Source: Candidatus Zhuqueibacterota bacterium (GTDB lineage: Bacteria > Zhuqueibacterota > Zhuqueibacteria > Residuimicrobiales > Krinioviventaceae). Taken from it: a DNA stretch of 64,000 nt. The DNA is taken from NCBI GenBank assembly GCA_016934825.1, contig JAFGSB010000160.1, positions 82,276 through 146,275 on the forward strand. Reading direction: 5' to 3'. Shown here piece by piece: positions 1 to 9,854 of the stretch. Made by a program: the position numbers and the translations under genes. The notes under the pieces were generated by a model. That model searched no databases. It was not told the origin of the DNA and worked only from the letters and a program-made list of their open reading frames with translations. Positions within the stretch are counted from its first letter, which is position 1. The number at the start of each line of letters is the position of its first letter.

Positions 1-3000
1 GCCATGCCAGTTAAAATCATGCAGTCCGGCCTCGAGTTCGTTTAATTCAAAAGTGTAAATAGTCTGTCCTAAAATATTGAAAATTTTAATTTCACCGTTT
101 TTTTCATTTTGTACCAGGTACCTTATTTTTAAACTGCTGTTAAATGGATTAGGGTAGCACATGATTTTATTTTGGGGAACGTGCTCTTCCCGCGCGGGTG
201 TACCCGCCGTTGCAAAGAAAAATGTCTCATCGGCTTTGATTTTGGCGTAATAATGCCCGTAATGATCCGTAGTAGTCTCAATCTGGGTTATGGTTTCTCC
301 GTCCACAGTGAAAAATGAATAGTACGGATTTTCTCCAGCATGATTATAAACAAGGTTAAAACACGTATCCTCAAAGCCCGCGCTTTTAATGGTATATAGG
401 GTATAATTTTCTTTTCCCGGATCTGAAAATCCGTTTAAGGCACGGTTGCTTTTTTCCATTAACGCCAGTACAGTATTGTTGTCTTTTTCTTCCCTTAAAC
501 GTACCTGTAATTTGTTATCACCGCTAAAAACAGATTTGTTTAAAAATTTACCCAATTGTAAAGTCAGCCACAGGCTGTCGTGCACCTCCAGACCGTTGGG
601 GTATTTTAAATTGACGTTCAATTTGAATAATCCCGATTTGGTAAACACATAAGGGGCCATCCAGATTTTCTGCACGGCGGAAGAATCATTCAACTTGAAA
701 TTTAAATCGAGCGACTCCAAATCGACAACAAAATCATAATCGATACTGATGACCTGCGGTTCCGTATTGACAACAAAATTTACCCGATTGGGGAGGATTG
801 AATTAAAGAAGCAGGACAAGCCCGACTGACTGATTAATGTTACGTTGACCAGGTTGGATGTGGAACTGGTATCGCCGTTTGATGCGGTAAAAACGACGGA
901 AGTTTTTCCGCTGAATCCATTCAGGGGTGTAAAAGTAACCTGAGTCGTCGACTGATTGATTCGCACATCCAGATTTTGATCCTGGCATGTCGCGCTAAAG
1001 GTTAAAGGCATCCCGCCCGGATCGCTGCAAAATTTTTTCAAATACAGCGAATTGTATATCTGGCTGTTGGTAAATTCTATATCCGGGATAGGTTGCCAGA
1101 CAGGCCGGTTTTGTTTGTCAATCCTGACCAAAATGGTGTCCGACGACGAATAACCCGTTTTATTTCTGGCGGTAAAAATGATATATTGTTTTCCGGTTTT
1201 GTCAAAGGAGGACATTTTGACGATATTATTTTCCGGGTCTCTGACGCAATTCACAAATGAATGATCATACTGAATATTCCAAACGATTAAAGAATCAGGG
1301 GTCTCCAGATCCCAAATATGATCATCAAGATCGGCATAAAACACTAAATTTGAATTTTTCCAGTTTAAAGTTATATCCGGTAGCCGCGGTGATATGATCG
1401 GAGCGGGATTATATTCTATACAGCGGACCTCCATTGAACCGGTATCATATTCACCCCTGGAATTGGTTACTTTAAATACAACATTGGTTGTTCCCAAAAA
1501 TGTGGTGTTGGTCTCGATTGTAACGAGATGAGTTATTGAATCGATAGTGACCTTTTTTAACGAGTCGCTTCTCAGGACTTCCCACTTTAATTGACTTATG
1601 TCGTCATAAATATCAATGACATAATCGTCAAGATCGATCACTTCCCGGCTGGTACCCCTCATAGCCTGTACTATGGGTAATGGGAAAACAGATAATTTTT
1701 TAACATCGAATATTTTTAGATTGGCCTTTTTTGTGTCCGTAGAATTACCATCCGTGACGGTAAAATAAAGCTCGTCTAACGCCCGGTGACCGCTTGCGGC
1801 GGATATTTGAAGCCTTTGTGATAGCGGATCATAAGACAGACTGACATAATGATCCGGTTCTTTGGTTTGAGCATTCAATGCGACAAAAGTCCATGTCAGA
1901 TCCGCTTTGGCAGCATCGGGATAATTAACCAAATTATTTAAATAAAGCGTTGCCGTTGAATCCGGAAAGACGAGGATATCGGGTATTTCTTTTAATGAAA
2001 GCGGCGGGGATTCAATTCTCACATTCACGGTTTCGGTGTCGGAAGCGTTGTGATTATCTTTCACGGTAATTGTGATCGGCACGATTCCTGTATAATTTTT
2101 ATCGACCGATTCAAGGGTAAGGACATTATCATTAAATACCGCAATGAGATCGTTCGAATTGTTGTTAGATACACTCCAACTGAAATGATTATCATCAACA
2201 TCGGTAACATGTGTGCCCGCAGTCATGGTTATTGTTTTTGCCACCTTGTTATACATAATAACGGGATCAAGCGATGACACATTCAGAACCGGCGGATCAT
2301 TTACGGAAAGTACTTCAACTGTATTGTGAGTTTTTAATGTATCACCGGTTATTTGCGCCTGTACCGCATCCTGCAAAAAAAGCCGGACCGTTTCCTTGCC
2401 GTACCAGTTCGGGTCCGCATAAAAGGTTAAGGAATCACCTTTGTTATCAACATGCACAAAATTTGATAAAATCAATACCGATACATCGGCGACATTATCA
2501 TCTGCATCGGTAAAGAAAGCATTTTTTGGCATTTTCAATTTTTCATCTTCATTAAATATTACAGAAGGTTGAGGAACTTTGAATGAAGGCGGAATATCCA
2601 CGCCGATATTGACATCCTGATAATCCATAAAATTGATCGAGGTTTTTAATCCTATTACACGAAGTTTGATTACGCCGTGATCTTTTTTATTTGTGGACAC
2701 AGTCAGGATGTTGTTTTCAATTTTAACGCTTGAATTCTCGAGGTTTTGCAAAACATCGACACTCCAGTCTATGTCCTGACTTGTTTCACCGCTGGCGACA
2801 TGATCATCCAGATCAATTTGCAGAGTGGAACCGGGAGTAATCAGGGTGTCGGGAATGGGCGGAAAAATTCGAAAACCGGTGATTGAAATTTTATAATCTT
2901 TAACAGTTGAAAAGCGCTGTTCGTTTCCGGGCTCATCCAGCAAATAATAGGTAGATAACCTGTTGTCACCATTTTCAAAATCAAATTTGATCAAGGTGGA

Positions 3001-3492
3001 GTCCTGACGAATAACTGGCATATTAATGACTTTTAATTCGAATGTTGCGATTATCCCCATCCCTCTGGCGGACGGACGAACACCGCCAATCGTCGGCCCG
3101 GTTGATTGGTAATAATCAAGCTGATAGCCGTCAATGCCGTTTCCCCAGCCAGGGTTGTTATACAGATGTAAACTGTCGCCATGTGTGTTATTTATTACGG
3201 CCACACTGGTTTTTAGAAAAGTTCCCGGGTTAAAAGGTTCTCCAACCGGAGGGACTGGCTCAAATATTTCCGGATCGAATGTTAAATAAGCCGCAACACC
3301 GGTGATTTTTTCTCCGTGTGTGTCGGCTAAAATATTAAATTTAACTTTGTCGCCAATATAGGCAAATTTGTCTTCACTGTCCGCTCTTTCAATCCAGATA
3401 TCGGTTTTGCCGCCGTAGACAAAAGAAATGTTTAAAATGACAAGTAATAATAAGGATAAAAAAAATTTTTTTTCAATTAATAATTTGGGCAT
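1..3492 (-). CDS. Giant secreted cohesin/Ig-repeat protein with C-terminal sorting domain (partial)
   Basis: The frame is open on the minus strand from an ATG at 3492 to the window edge (1164 codons, no stop), so the C-terminus is missing. Residues 1-27 form a signal peptide with a Lys-rich start and an FFLSLLLLVIL core. Residues about 41-205 resemble a cohesin-type beta sandwich ('GDKVKFNI' strand, then 'AAYLTFDPEIFEPV', ending in a 'GIIATFELKV' strand). A long series of Ig/cadherin-like repeats follows, for example around 'NDPPVLNVS' near residue 398. From about residue 1110 a 'CYPNPFNSSLKIRY' motif opens a T9SS type A / FlgD-like sorting domain, so about 20-25 residues should lie beyond the window. 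By family logic it is an exported, surface-anchored adhesin or scaffold. Its partner is unknown, but the neighbouring gene carries a dockerin-like domain. No good Shine-Dalgarno is visible; an in-frame GTG lies seven codons upstream. Confidence 0.8.
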   Translation of the reverse strand, partial: MPKLLIEKKFFLSLLLLVILNISFVYGGKTDIWIERADSEDKFAYIGDKVKFNILADTHGEKITGVAAYLTFDPEIFEPVPPVGEPFNPGTFLKTSVAVINNTHGDSLHLYNNPGWGNGIDGYQLDYYQSTGPTIGGVRPSARGMGIIATFELKVINMPVIRQDSTLIKFDFENGDNRLSTYYLLDEPGNEQRFSTVKDYKISITGFRIFPPIPDTLITPGSTLQIDLDDHVASGETSQDIDWSVDVLQNLENSSVKIENNILTVSTNKKDHGVIKLRVIGLKTSINFMDYQDVNIGVDIPPSFKVPQPSVIFNEDEKLKMPKNAFFTDADDNVADVSVLILSNFVHVDNKGDSLTFYADPNWYGKETVRLFLQDAVQAQITGDTLKTHNTVEVLSVNDPPVLNVSSLDPVIMYNKVAKTITMTAGTHVTDVDDNHFSWSVSNNNSNDLIAVFNDNVLTLESVDKNYTGIVPITITVKDNHNASDTETVNVRIESPPLSLKEIPDILVFPDSTATLYLNNLVNYPDAAKADLTWTFVALNAQTKEPDHYVSLSYDPLSQRLQISAASGHRALDELYFTVTDGNSTDTKKANLKIFDVKKLSVFPLPIVQAMRGTSREVIDLDDYVIDIYDDISQLKWEVLRSDSLKKVTIDSITHLVTIETNTTFLGTTNVVFKVTNSRGEYDTGSMEVRCIEYNPAPIISPRLPDITLNWKNSNLVFYADLDDHIWDLETPDSLIVWNIQYDHSFVNCVRDPENNIVKMSSFDKTGKQYIIFTARNKTGYSSSDTILVRIDKQNRPVWQPIPDIEFTNSQIYNSLYLKKFCSDPGGMPLTFSATCQDQNLDVRINQSTTQVTFTPLNGFSGKTSVVFTASNGDTSSTSNLVNVTLISQSGLSCFFNSILPNRVNFVVNTEPQVISIDYDFVVDLESLDLNFKLNDSSAVQKIWMAPYVFTKSGLFKLNVNLKYPNGLEVHDSLWLTLQLGKFLNKSVFSGDNKLQVRLREEKDNNTVLALMEKSNRALNGFSDPGKENYTLYTIKSAGFEDTCFNLVYNHAGENPYYSFFTVDGETITQIETTTDHYGHYYAKIKADETFFFATAGTPAREEHVPQNKIMCYPNPFNSSLKIRYLVQNEKNGEIKIFNILGQTIYTFELNELEAGLHDFNWHG

Positions 3493-3879
3493 TTCCACTC
3501 GTCTTTTCACAATCAAAAATTCAGTTGATTAATCATTTTCCAAATTAAAATTTTGAAATCAATGTTCGGCAACGCCCGCCCGGATCCATGCCGTAAAGAT
3601 TATACGGGGCCGGTGTTATCCAAAGCCCGGCGATTTAAGCGTTTTTATTCATTGAAAACATATAATTTATCATGTGTAAATCAGCAAAGGTTATGCCAAT
3701 ACGGCTCACGAAGGCCCAGCTTAAATCGAATAAAAACAATGTATTCGACGATATATAATCAATTGTACGGTTACGGATTTCCAATTATGGAAAAAAAGGC
3801 ATTAAATATGAACTTTTTTTCCCACATTAAATTTTTAATTTTAATAGAATAAAAAAGGGTTCAAAACAAATAACGAGGT
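3493..3879. other. Intergenic region between the two giant secreted proteins
   Basis: About 390 bases hold no convincing gene. A 99-codon plus-strand frame (3553-3852) has no ribosome binding site and no recognisable protein character. The stretch should contain the promoter of the minus-strand gene starting at 3492, but I cannot place it with confidence. A short motif (gaactttttttccc) near 3806 recurs near 8693 in the next large gap; both sit in T-rich DNA and may be coincidental. Confidence 0.4.
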
Positions 3880-3915
3880 AAAAAAAATGGCCCCGCGATT
3901 AAATCACGGAGCCAT
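3880..3915 (-). terminator. Rho-independent terminator of the dockerin-like giant gene
   Basis: Read on the minus strand, a 14-bp inverted repeat (arms at 3887-3900 and 3902-3915, two wobble pairs) is followed at once by a run of eight T. It lies 26 bases beyond the stop codon at 3942. It therefore separates transcription of the 1401-residue protein from the gene below 3492. Confidence 0.8.
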
Positions 3916-3941
3916 CACCATGAAGAGAAAGTAGCGGATAA

Positions 3942-6900
3942 TTATTTCAGCAACAACATTTTTTGCGTACTGATATGCTTGTTATCCACTTCAAGTCTGT
4001 AGAAATACATTCCTGAACTGACGCGTTTTCCAAAATCATCGCAGCTATCCCAAATTGATTTATAGTAACCGGCGCTCATCGTTGTCGATACCAGAGTACG
4101 GACCTTTTGACCCAGGGTATTGAAAACAACGACCTTGACTTCACCGGCTTTGGGCAGAGCAAATTCTATGGTTGTTGTCGGGTTGAACGGATTCGGATAG
4201 TTTTTGCTCAGGCTGAATTCCATCGGTAATGCGTTTTCATCGGCAATCCCATTGGTAATCGTCGGAACATTGACCCTATGATAGATATCAACAAGCATAG
4301 CGTCATTAATTTTCGGTTGTTCGGGATTTTTAACAATCGCCCTTACTGTAAAATTGACAAGCATCGGATTGATATCTTTTGAACCGTTGTTACCGATAGA
4401 GGCGCAAACAAAATCATGGTTGTATCCGTTTTGTTTCTCAAAGAAGAGTTTACTGCCCCTGTGCAGTTGATCTTCAAAAGAGACCAGTTCCCATTGTTTG
4501 GCGTTGATGAATATTTTGGTTGAATAGGCCATCAATGCCGGGAAGTTTTCCGCTACAATACCATAAGTGGTATATTTGTCGGACTGTTTCAGCACAATCA
4601 GCTTGGCAAGAGTCTTTGCATCGTCTGCCGCAACCGGTCCCTTGTACAGGATACCTTCGCCGTTCGTGGAAGCATTTTCGGCGGCGTAGGCAATATCGCT
4701 GACCGTAATGACATCATCATTATCGACGTCACAATAAACGTTCCAGTTCGTATCCGCTGAAGTCGACTCGAATGCAGATTCAAATACCTGATGGTCGGTG
4801 CCGTTAATTTGATTGTCCGGCAATGAAGTTGTTGCCGAATTGCCGTCGTGATCGTAACCGGCGCAGTCGCCTGCCAGCAGTTTGTCGGCATTGTAAAAGT
4901 TTACGGATGTTGTCGAATAAGCCTGTACGGTCTGGTTTGAAGCTTTTTGAATCGTCCATCCGGCTTTTTCGCACAAAACATCATATTTACCGACTGGTAC
5001 CGATCTCAGGGTATATGTTCCGTTCGGACCCAATGTAACCTGAATACCATCGGTAGCGCTCGCGTCGTTGTTTGCTGAAAGAAAAGTAGCGTCGGTAATG
5101 TTGTCGTAAGATCCGGTCGGGCATACCCATAATGTAACGACCTCGCCGGAATCAGTTCTGGCCTGAACATCGACCAAACCGCTGATTTTGCCTCTTGGCG
5201 CAAGGCTGACAACTGCGGCGGACGGAGGAACATTTGTTCCGAATTGGGTAAAATTAACGTCCAGCATGTGAGATATCCTGCTGCCGGTGTTGTTGATCGT
5301 CAGGTTTGAATTTTCCATCACATCGCCGGAGGCATCCGTTTTGGCAACAATCTGGAATGTCGCTACAGCCGTATTAGCCAGATTCTTTGTGGTTGTAAAG
5401 TTGGTATAATGACTGGCAAAGTCCAGTTGATTATCAGTACCGACAACCGTCGCCACATTTTTGGTAACGGAACCGTTAAATGTTGTTGTAACCGGGGTAA
5501 AGGCTTGTACTCCCGCCGTTGAACCGTTTTGGTCCACGATATTAAAATATTCAGCGGGTACATTCACATAAACCTCGATCCACATCGGGTCATTGGTTGC
5601 CGTATTGTCGGTCGCGTATACCGTTACTGTTAAAGTATCGCCCTTTTCCATCATCGCCCTGGTCGGCTCCAGTCTATAGTTATACTGGCCGTTTTTGTCG
5701 GTTGCACCGGAAAAGTATAGCTGACCGTCGGCTTTGATAATGGTCTGATTGGTTAAATCCGTCCAGTCATTGTCACTGTCATAATCATACAAATAATAGA
5801 TATCATATGTGCCACTTGGTGCGGAACCGGCATCGCTAATATCATCAGTAATCACAGAGACATCAACCAGATATTTTCCGTCAGCATATGTCGGAGCGCT
5901 TGCATACGCAATTGGAGAAGTTCCGTCATCAGATGTGGTCAACCAGTAACACGCATTGGTCAACTCGTCATATTCAACGGCGCCGGAGACATCGGCATCC
6001 AGATTTGTTCCAGCAGTTACCATAAATGCGCCGACCGTTAAATTTGCCGGAGTTCCGTCTATATCAAAAGCGTCCCAGGTTAACAGATAGGTGTCGCCCA
6101 GTCCGAGACTGAGGACTTCGCCTTCAACCGGGGTTAACGGCAGAAAATAGGAACCATGAGAAATTTGTACGGTCCTTTGACCCGCGCTTCCCATATTTCC
6201 GTTACTATTCAGGGTAACAACCGCGGCATCGCCGTCGCTTGTCACAATGGCGTATAAATAATAGGCTACCCCGGCCGCAAGACCGGAATTTCTCACATCC
6301 CACATATAGCGGTTCGCCTGTTTGGTATCCGACGTATCGACGATTGTGGCAATATGAACCGTATGTGTCGGATCTGCAATAGCATCAAGTGGAAGCAATG
6401 TGGTATCAACGGACGAAGGCGTCAGACTCCCGCCTGCTGCCGCGTATCCAAGATCGCTGCAGTACAGGTTGATGATCATGTTGCCGTCCAGTTCGTTATC
6501 CATATCGACCAATCGGCCCCAGTTGATGGTAACATACTGAGTAGTCGCCGTATTAATAATAATGTTGCCGTTATAATACTGATCGTCAAACACAAAATAG
6601 GGGAATGTTTTGATATCAAGCTGAAAATTTGCAGCGCCGGTATTGTTTTTAACGCGCTGCAGCGCCTGATGTCTGCCGTCGTTGGCTACAACCCAAACCT
6701 GGTACGAACCAACCGCGTCAAAATCAGAGTCACTTCTAATAGCTTCATAGTTGTAAAATGAATACGGTAAAAACGCTGTTTGTGCCGAGGTTGTAATCGC
6801 GGTCGCGCCGCCAAGCCCTGTGATAACGATATTCGGAGATGTACCTGATGTTTTAATACTGTCCGCTGTAATAGTAACGGTAGTCGGCGCGCGGAAAATC

Positions 6901-8147
6901 TGAAAAGTGGCTTCATCGTCATAATCGCGAACAGAGACAAAAAAGTCGATGTCATCTATGCTGGTGGAACCAATTGCGCCGTCGGCACCAAGACCGCCGC
7001 TGACATCCAGGGTTACCGAAGAGACATTGTCGTCGCCGATCGGTTCAACCAGACCGTCGTCGTCATAATCGACGCCGATCGCGTCATTGTCCGTGTCCGT
7101 AAAAGTCGGGTAGTGAAAAATATGGACCGCGTCGCTCATTCCAACAACCCAATCCGCCGTCAGGTTTGTTGTGAGGTAAAAATACCAATCACCTTCTTCC
7201 AGCAGGCTTGAATTTAAATTTTCGGCGGACATGGTGCCGTCTTCATTGTCCGTTATCTGCACCGCACTGGTTACATTATAAGCTTTTTGAACTCCGGCTG
7301 TTGCCGCGCTGATCTTTTTAATGGTATCCAGTTTGGACGCCCAGAGCGTAAAGGTGATTTCGTCCGTCGCATCGTCATTGTCAAGGGTAATGGATTCGAA
7401 ATCCGCGTCCGTTCCGTTGACAACGTTTTCATTATTAACATCATCGTCCTGGTCGGTAACCCAATCCGGTAGGGCGGCGGTAATTGCAGCGGCAGCTCCG
7501 TTCGGCCATTTATCACCGTCGGTATCGGTTGTGTCGTTACCGCCGGAATAATTGGCGGCAAATGTAACCAGATTCAATGTTTCTTTTAAAGTAACCCGCG
7601 CTCTTGCCGTGTTTGTGGTTTCGTGTGACTGCTCCTGGGTTATCACATATGAAACGGTATCGCCATCCGAAAAGGAAGGTGACGTAATAACCGGAAACAT
7701 AACGGTTATAATATCACCAGCTACGACTGCTCCCGTTACGCCAAAACTAAGCAAGATTTGTGACGCATTGGTGGAAGCTCCTACTACCGTAACGGCGCCG
7801 ATATCATTTGTCGCGGCCCAGGAAACCGATACACCATCGTTATAATTGGCATCCGGGTCGTCCGCATTCGGATTGGCAAGACTTATTCCGGTTGGCATGG
7901 TGATTTTAATATCATCATCTGCTACCCAGACACCCCCGCCATCCAAAGTTATAACAAGTGTTTGTAAAAAGTGATGATCCCCGTCAAAATCATTGACCGA
8001 CGCACCGATCGGTAATGAATCAACCGGCGCCGTCACACTCAAACCAAACGCGGTTTGAGAAAAGGCGAACAAGATCGCCATAACCAAAAACGTATTACCA
8101 AGATATTTTGATAAACGTTTAGTTTTTACAGCTGTTAAACATTTCAT
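3942..8147 (-). CDS. Giant secreted protein with dockerin-like and C-terminal sorting domains
   Basis: The product is a 1401-residue exported protein. I place the start at the ATG at 8147, not the in-frame ATG at 8216, because GGAGG stands seven bases before it and the protein then begins with a proper signal peptide (core 'FLVMAILFAFSQTAFG'). The body is Asp/Thr-rich beta-sandwich repeats of unknown specificity. Residues about 1010-1085 resemble a carboxypeptidase-regulatory-like fold. Residues about 1092-1160 hold two Asp-rich calcium loops ('GDCAGYDHDGN' and 'YCDVDNDDVITVSD') in dockerin type I / EF-hand arrangement. The last 85 residues ('NYPNPFNPTTTIEFALP' to 'MYFYRLEV', ending KMLLLK) are a canonical T9SS type A / FlgD-like sorting domain. 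It probably sits on the cell surface. Its own terminator lies at 3880-3915. The dockerin call is by pattern only. Confidence 0.82.
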   Translation of the reverse strand: MKCLTAVKTKRLSKYLGNTFLVMAILFAFSQTAFGLSVTAPVDSLPIGASVNDFDGDHHFLQTLVITLDGGGVWVADDDIKITMPTGISLANPNADDPDANYNDGVSVSWAATNDIGAVTVVGASTNASQILLSFGVTGAVVAGDIITVMFPVITSPSFSDGDTVSYVITQEQSHETTNTARARVTLKETLNLVTFAANYSGGNDTTDTDGDKWPNGAAAAITAALPDWVTDQDDDVNNENVVNGTDADFESITLDNDDATDEITFTLWASKLDTIKKISAATAGVQKAYNVTSAVQITDNEDGTMSAENLNSSLLEEGDWYFYLTTNLTADWVVGMSDAVHIFHYPTFTDTDNDAIGVDYDDDGLVEPIGDDNVSSVTLDVSGGLGADGAIGSTSIDDIDFFVSVRDYDDEATFQIFRAPTTVTITADSIKTSGTSPNIVITGLGGATAITTSAQTAFLPYSFYNYEAIRSDSDFDAVGSYQVWVVANDGRHQALQRVKNNTGAANFQLDIKTFPYFVFDDQYYNGNIIINTATTQYVTINWGRLVDMDNELDGNMIINLYCSDLGYAAAGGSLTPSSVDTTLLPLDAIADPTHTVHIATIVDTSDTKQANRYMWDVRNSGLAAGVAYYLYAIVTSDGDAAVVTLNSNGNMGSAGQRTVQISHGSYFLPLTPVEGEVLSLGLGDTYLLTWDAFDIDGTPANLTVGAFMVTAGTNLDADVSGAVEYDELTNACYWLTTSDDGTSPIAYASAPTYADGKYLVDVSVITDDISDAGSAPSGTYDIYYLYDYDSDNDWTDLTNQTIIKADGQLYFSGATDKNGQYNYRLEPTRAMMEKGDTLTVTVYATDNTATNDPMWIEVYVNVPAEYFNIVDQNGSTAGVQAFTPVTTTFNGSVTKNVATVVGTDNQLDFASHYTNFTTTKNLANTAVATFQIVAKTDASGDVMENSNLTINNTGSRISHMLDVNFTQFGTNVPPSAAVVSLAPRGKISGLVDVQARTDSGEVVTLWVCPTGSYDNITDATFLSANNDASATDGIQVTLGPNGTYTLRSVPVGKYDVLCEKAGWTIQKASNQTVQAYSTTSVNFYNADKLLAGDCAGYDHDGNSATTSLPDNQINGTDHQVFESAFESTSADTNWNVYCDVDNDDVITVSDIAYAAENASTNGEGILYKGPVAADDAKTLAKLIVLKQSDKYTTYGIVAENFPALMAYSTKIFINAKQWELVSFEDQLHRGSKLFFEKQNGYNHDFVCASIGNNGSKDINPMLVNFTVRAIVKNPEQPKINDAMLVDIYHRVNVPTITNGIADENALPMEFSLSKNYPNPFNPTTTIEFALPKAGEVKVVVFNTLGQKVRTLVSTTMSAGYYKSIWDSCDDFGKRVSSGMYFYRLEVDNKHISTQKMLLLK

Positions 8148-8779
8148 GTTAACACCTCCATGTGCAAAAAAGTATTTATGAATTAGTAAACTTTGCGTCA
8201 AATCCGTTTGTCGCATTTAAAATTTCAGGACCGAATCGGATTCCCCTAATTAAAGAAATTTTAAAATTCTCGTCATAAGCCTCTCCTCATGTTTTGGTTT
8301 TAAATGTCAAGTTTATATTTTAAAAATTTTTATATCAATAACATTATCCTTTATCGACAAAATCGAAAGAAACTTGAATTTTTTTTAATTTTATGACAAA
8401 CTGCCTTCCTGCAGGTTAATTTTTTTGTATGATTTTTGTTTGATACTATTTGACAGCATGTTACCGGCAAAGTCTATGCCATGTTGATTTTTTATTATTG
8501 TATCATCAGTGACATAGATAGAACATCCATATGTAACACATTGAAATCCCCATAATACTACATATAGATAAATCAAACGTTTATACTACTACATTTGGAA
8601 ATAATAATCGAAAAAGGAGAGAAAAAACGAATTTAAAAAATTTTGTATTTGTCGTAATTTTTAAACGGTAAAGATACTTTTGGGTAAAATGTGAACTTTT
8701 TTTCCCCTGAAAACATTATATATTTTCTCTTTCAATTTTTTTCTTTTTTTAATTTTACCCCGGAAGTATTAAAATTTAC
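8148..8779. other. Large AT-rich intergenic region
   Basis: About 630 bases without a convincing gene. The part next to 8147 must be the 5' leader and promoter region of the giant secreted protein. A GGAGAG sequence near 8617 looks like a ribosome binding site but no reading frame follows. A 61-codon minus-strand frame (8391-8576) has no coding character. The rest is low-complexity A/T tracts. Confidence 0.4.
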
Positions 8780-9784
8780 TTATTCATGGAATTTAGAGTA
8801 TGTATCGACATAGTTTTGAAATAAATTATTTAAATCGATGTTGCGGGAATCCCCCCGATGGACAATTAGCCGGTAGCATAAAATGAGCGGTTTTTCTCTG
8901 TTCAAAAGTACGGGCGTTCTGCCGGGGAATACCGGATTCTGCATACTGTCTTTCTGACGTAAAATCCAGCGTTGCGGGAACAACGGATTTTCAGAGTTGC
9001 AAAAAATAGTAATACCGGATATTGATTTTTCCGAGAAAGAACCTGAAAAATCGAGCCACGGACCGGCACTTACGGATATATTCTCTGGAGTCACGGGACC
9101 TTCCCTGCCGGTGAATTGTATATCACCGGGTAACCGGAATCTGGCTGAAAACCCGCCGTAACCTTTTTCATCATCCGATCCGCCGATAGATATTTTTTGT
9201 TCCAGTGCGTACAGGTTCGTTTGTAAATCAATGATGCGACAATCTTTATTTTCAGGATAGACGCTCAGATAAAGTATTTCCTTTACCAGCGGCTTTTCAT
9301 TCCCCAGGGAATCGGTCCACAACGGTGATTTCCAGAACACTTTAACCTTTAATGTTTTGATTTTCGCTGTGGAGTCAATCAGAGAGGATTCGACTATATC
9401 CAGGCGGAAATCTTTTAAACTCCAGGAATCGCCGATCAATTTGTCATCCGCCAGCACCTGGTGCCAGGCCCAGAATAAACCCCTGTGATGCGGATGATCC
9501 TGAGGGAAATCTTCCGTTAATATTTCACCGTCCAAACCGTACAGTGGGTGAATATAATGGCAACGTGTATATGCTCCATTCAAAGATTTGGGCTTTACTT
9601 GATAGAAAAGGATTCTTTTGCCGTTTTCAAGAAACGTATAACCGTTTTCTTCCTTTTCGACTTTAATGCCTGTAAAGGTATCGCCGTTATATGAATGAAT
9701 ATCTTTAGCGGATGTTGCCCCAAATAAAATAAATAGTAACAGATAAAAAATTTTTCGGACAAGAAAATTTGTTTTATATTTCAT
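8780..9784 (-). CDS. Secreted DUF6807 (PmoA-like) family protein
   Basis: A 334-residue protein with a signal peptide (positively charged start, core 'IFYLLLFILFGATSA'). It shows the hallmark of the DUF6807 family, often auto-annotated as methane oxygenase PmoA: the HPHHRG motif at residues 97-102 followed by LFWAW, and a beta-rich galactose-mutarotase-like body. Despite that annotation the family has no established methane role. Family members are usually found in carbohydrate-utilisation loci with oxidoreductases and hydrolases. The cleaved signal suggests action in the periplasm. The next gene is a lytic transglycosylase 70 bases upstream on the same strand. The substrate is unknown. Confidence 0.75.
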   Translation of the reverse strand: MKYKTNFLVRKIFYLLLFILFGATSAKDIHSYNGDTFTGIKVEKEENGYTFLENGKRILFYQVKPKSLNGAYTRCHYIHPLYGLDGEILTEDFPQDHPHHRGLFWAWHQVLADDKLIGDSWSLKDFRLDIVESSLIDSTAKIKTLKVKVFWKSPLWTDSLGNEKPLVKEILYLSVYPENKDCRIIDLQTNLYALEQKISIGGSDDEKGYGGFSARFRLPGDIQFTGREGPVTPENISVSAGPWLDFSGSFSEKSISGITIFCNSENPLFPQRWILRQKDSMQNPVFPGRTPVLLNREKPLILCYRLIVHRGDSRNIDLNNLFQNYVDTYSKFHE

Positions 9785-9854
9785 AATATTTACCGTCAGG
9801 GTTATTGAGATTTGGGTTTGTGCGGTTTCAGTAACGGAATGATTGAAACACCGG

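Noticed and set aside
3553..3852. 99-codon plus-strand reading frame in the first large gap
   Set aside because: No ribosome binding site, skewed composition, no protein family character, and a poly-T rich tail; probably chance.
8391..8576. 61-codon minus-strand frame in the 8.2-8.8 kb gap
   Set aside because: AT-rich chance frame without a start signal or recognisable sequence.
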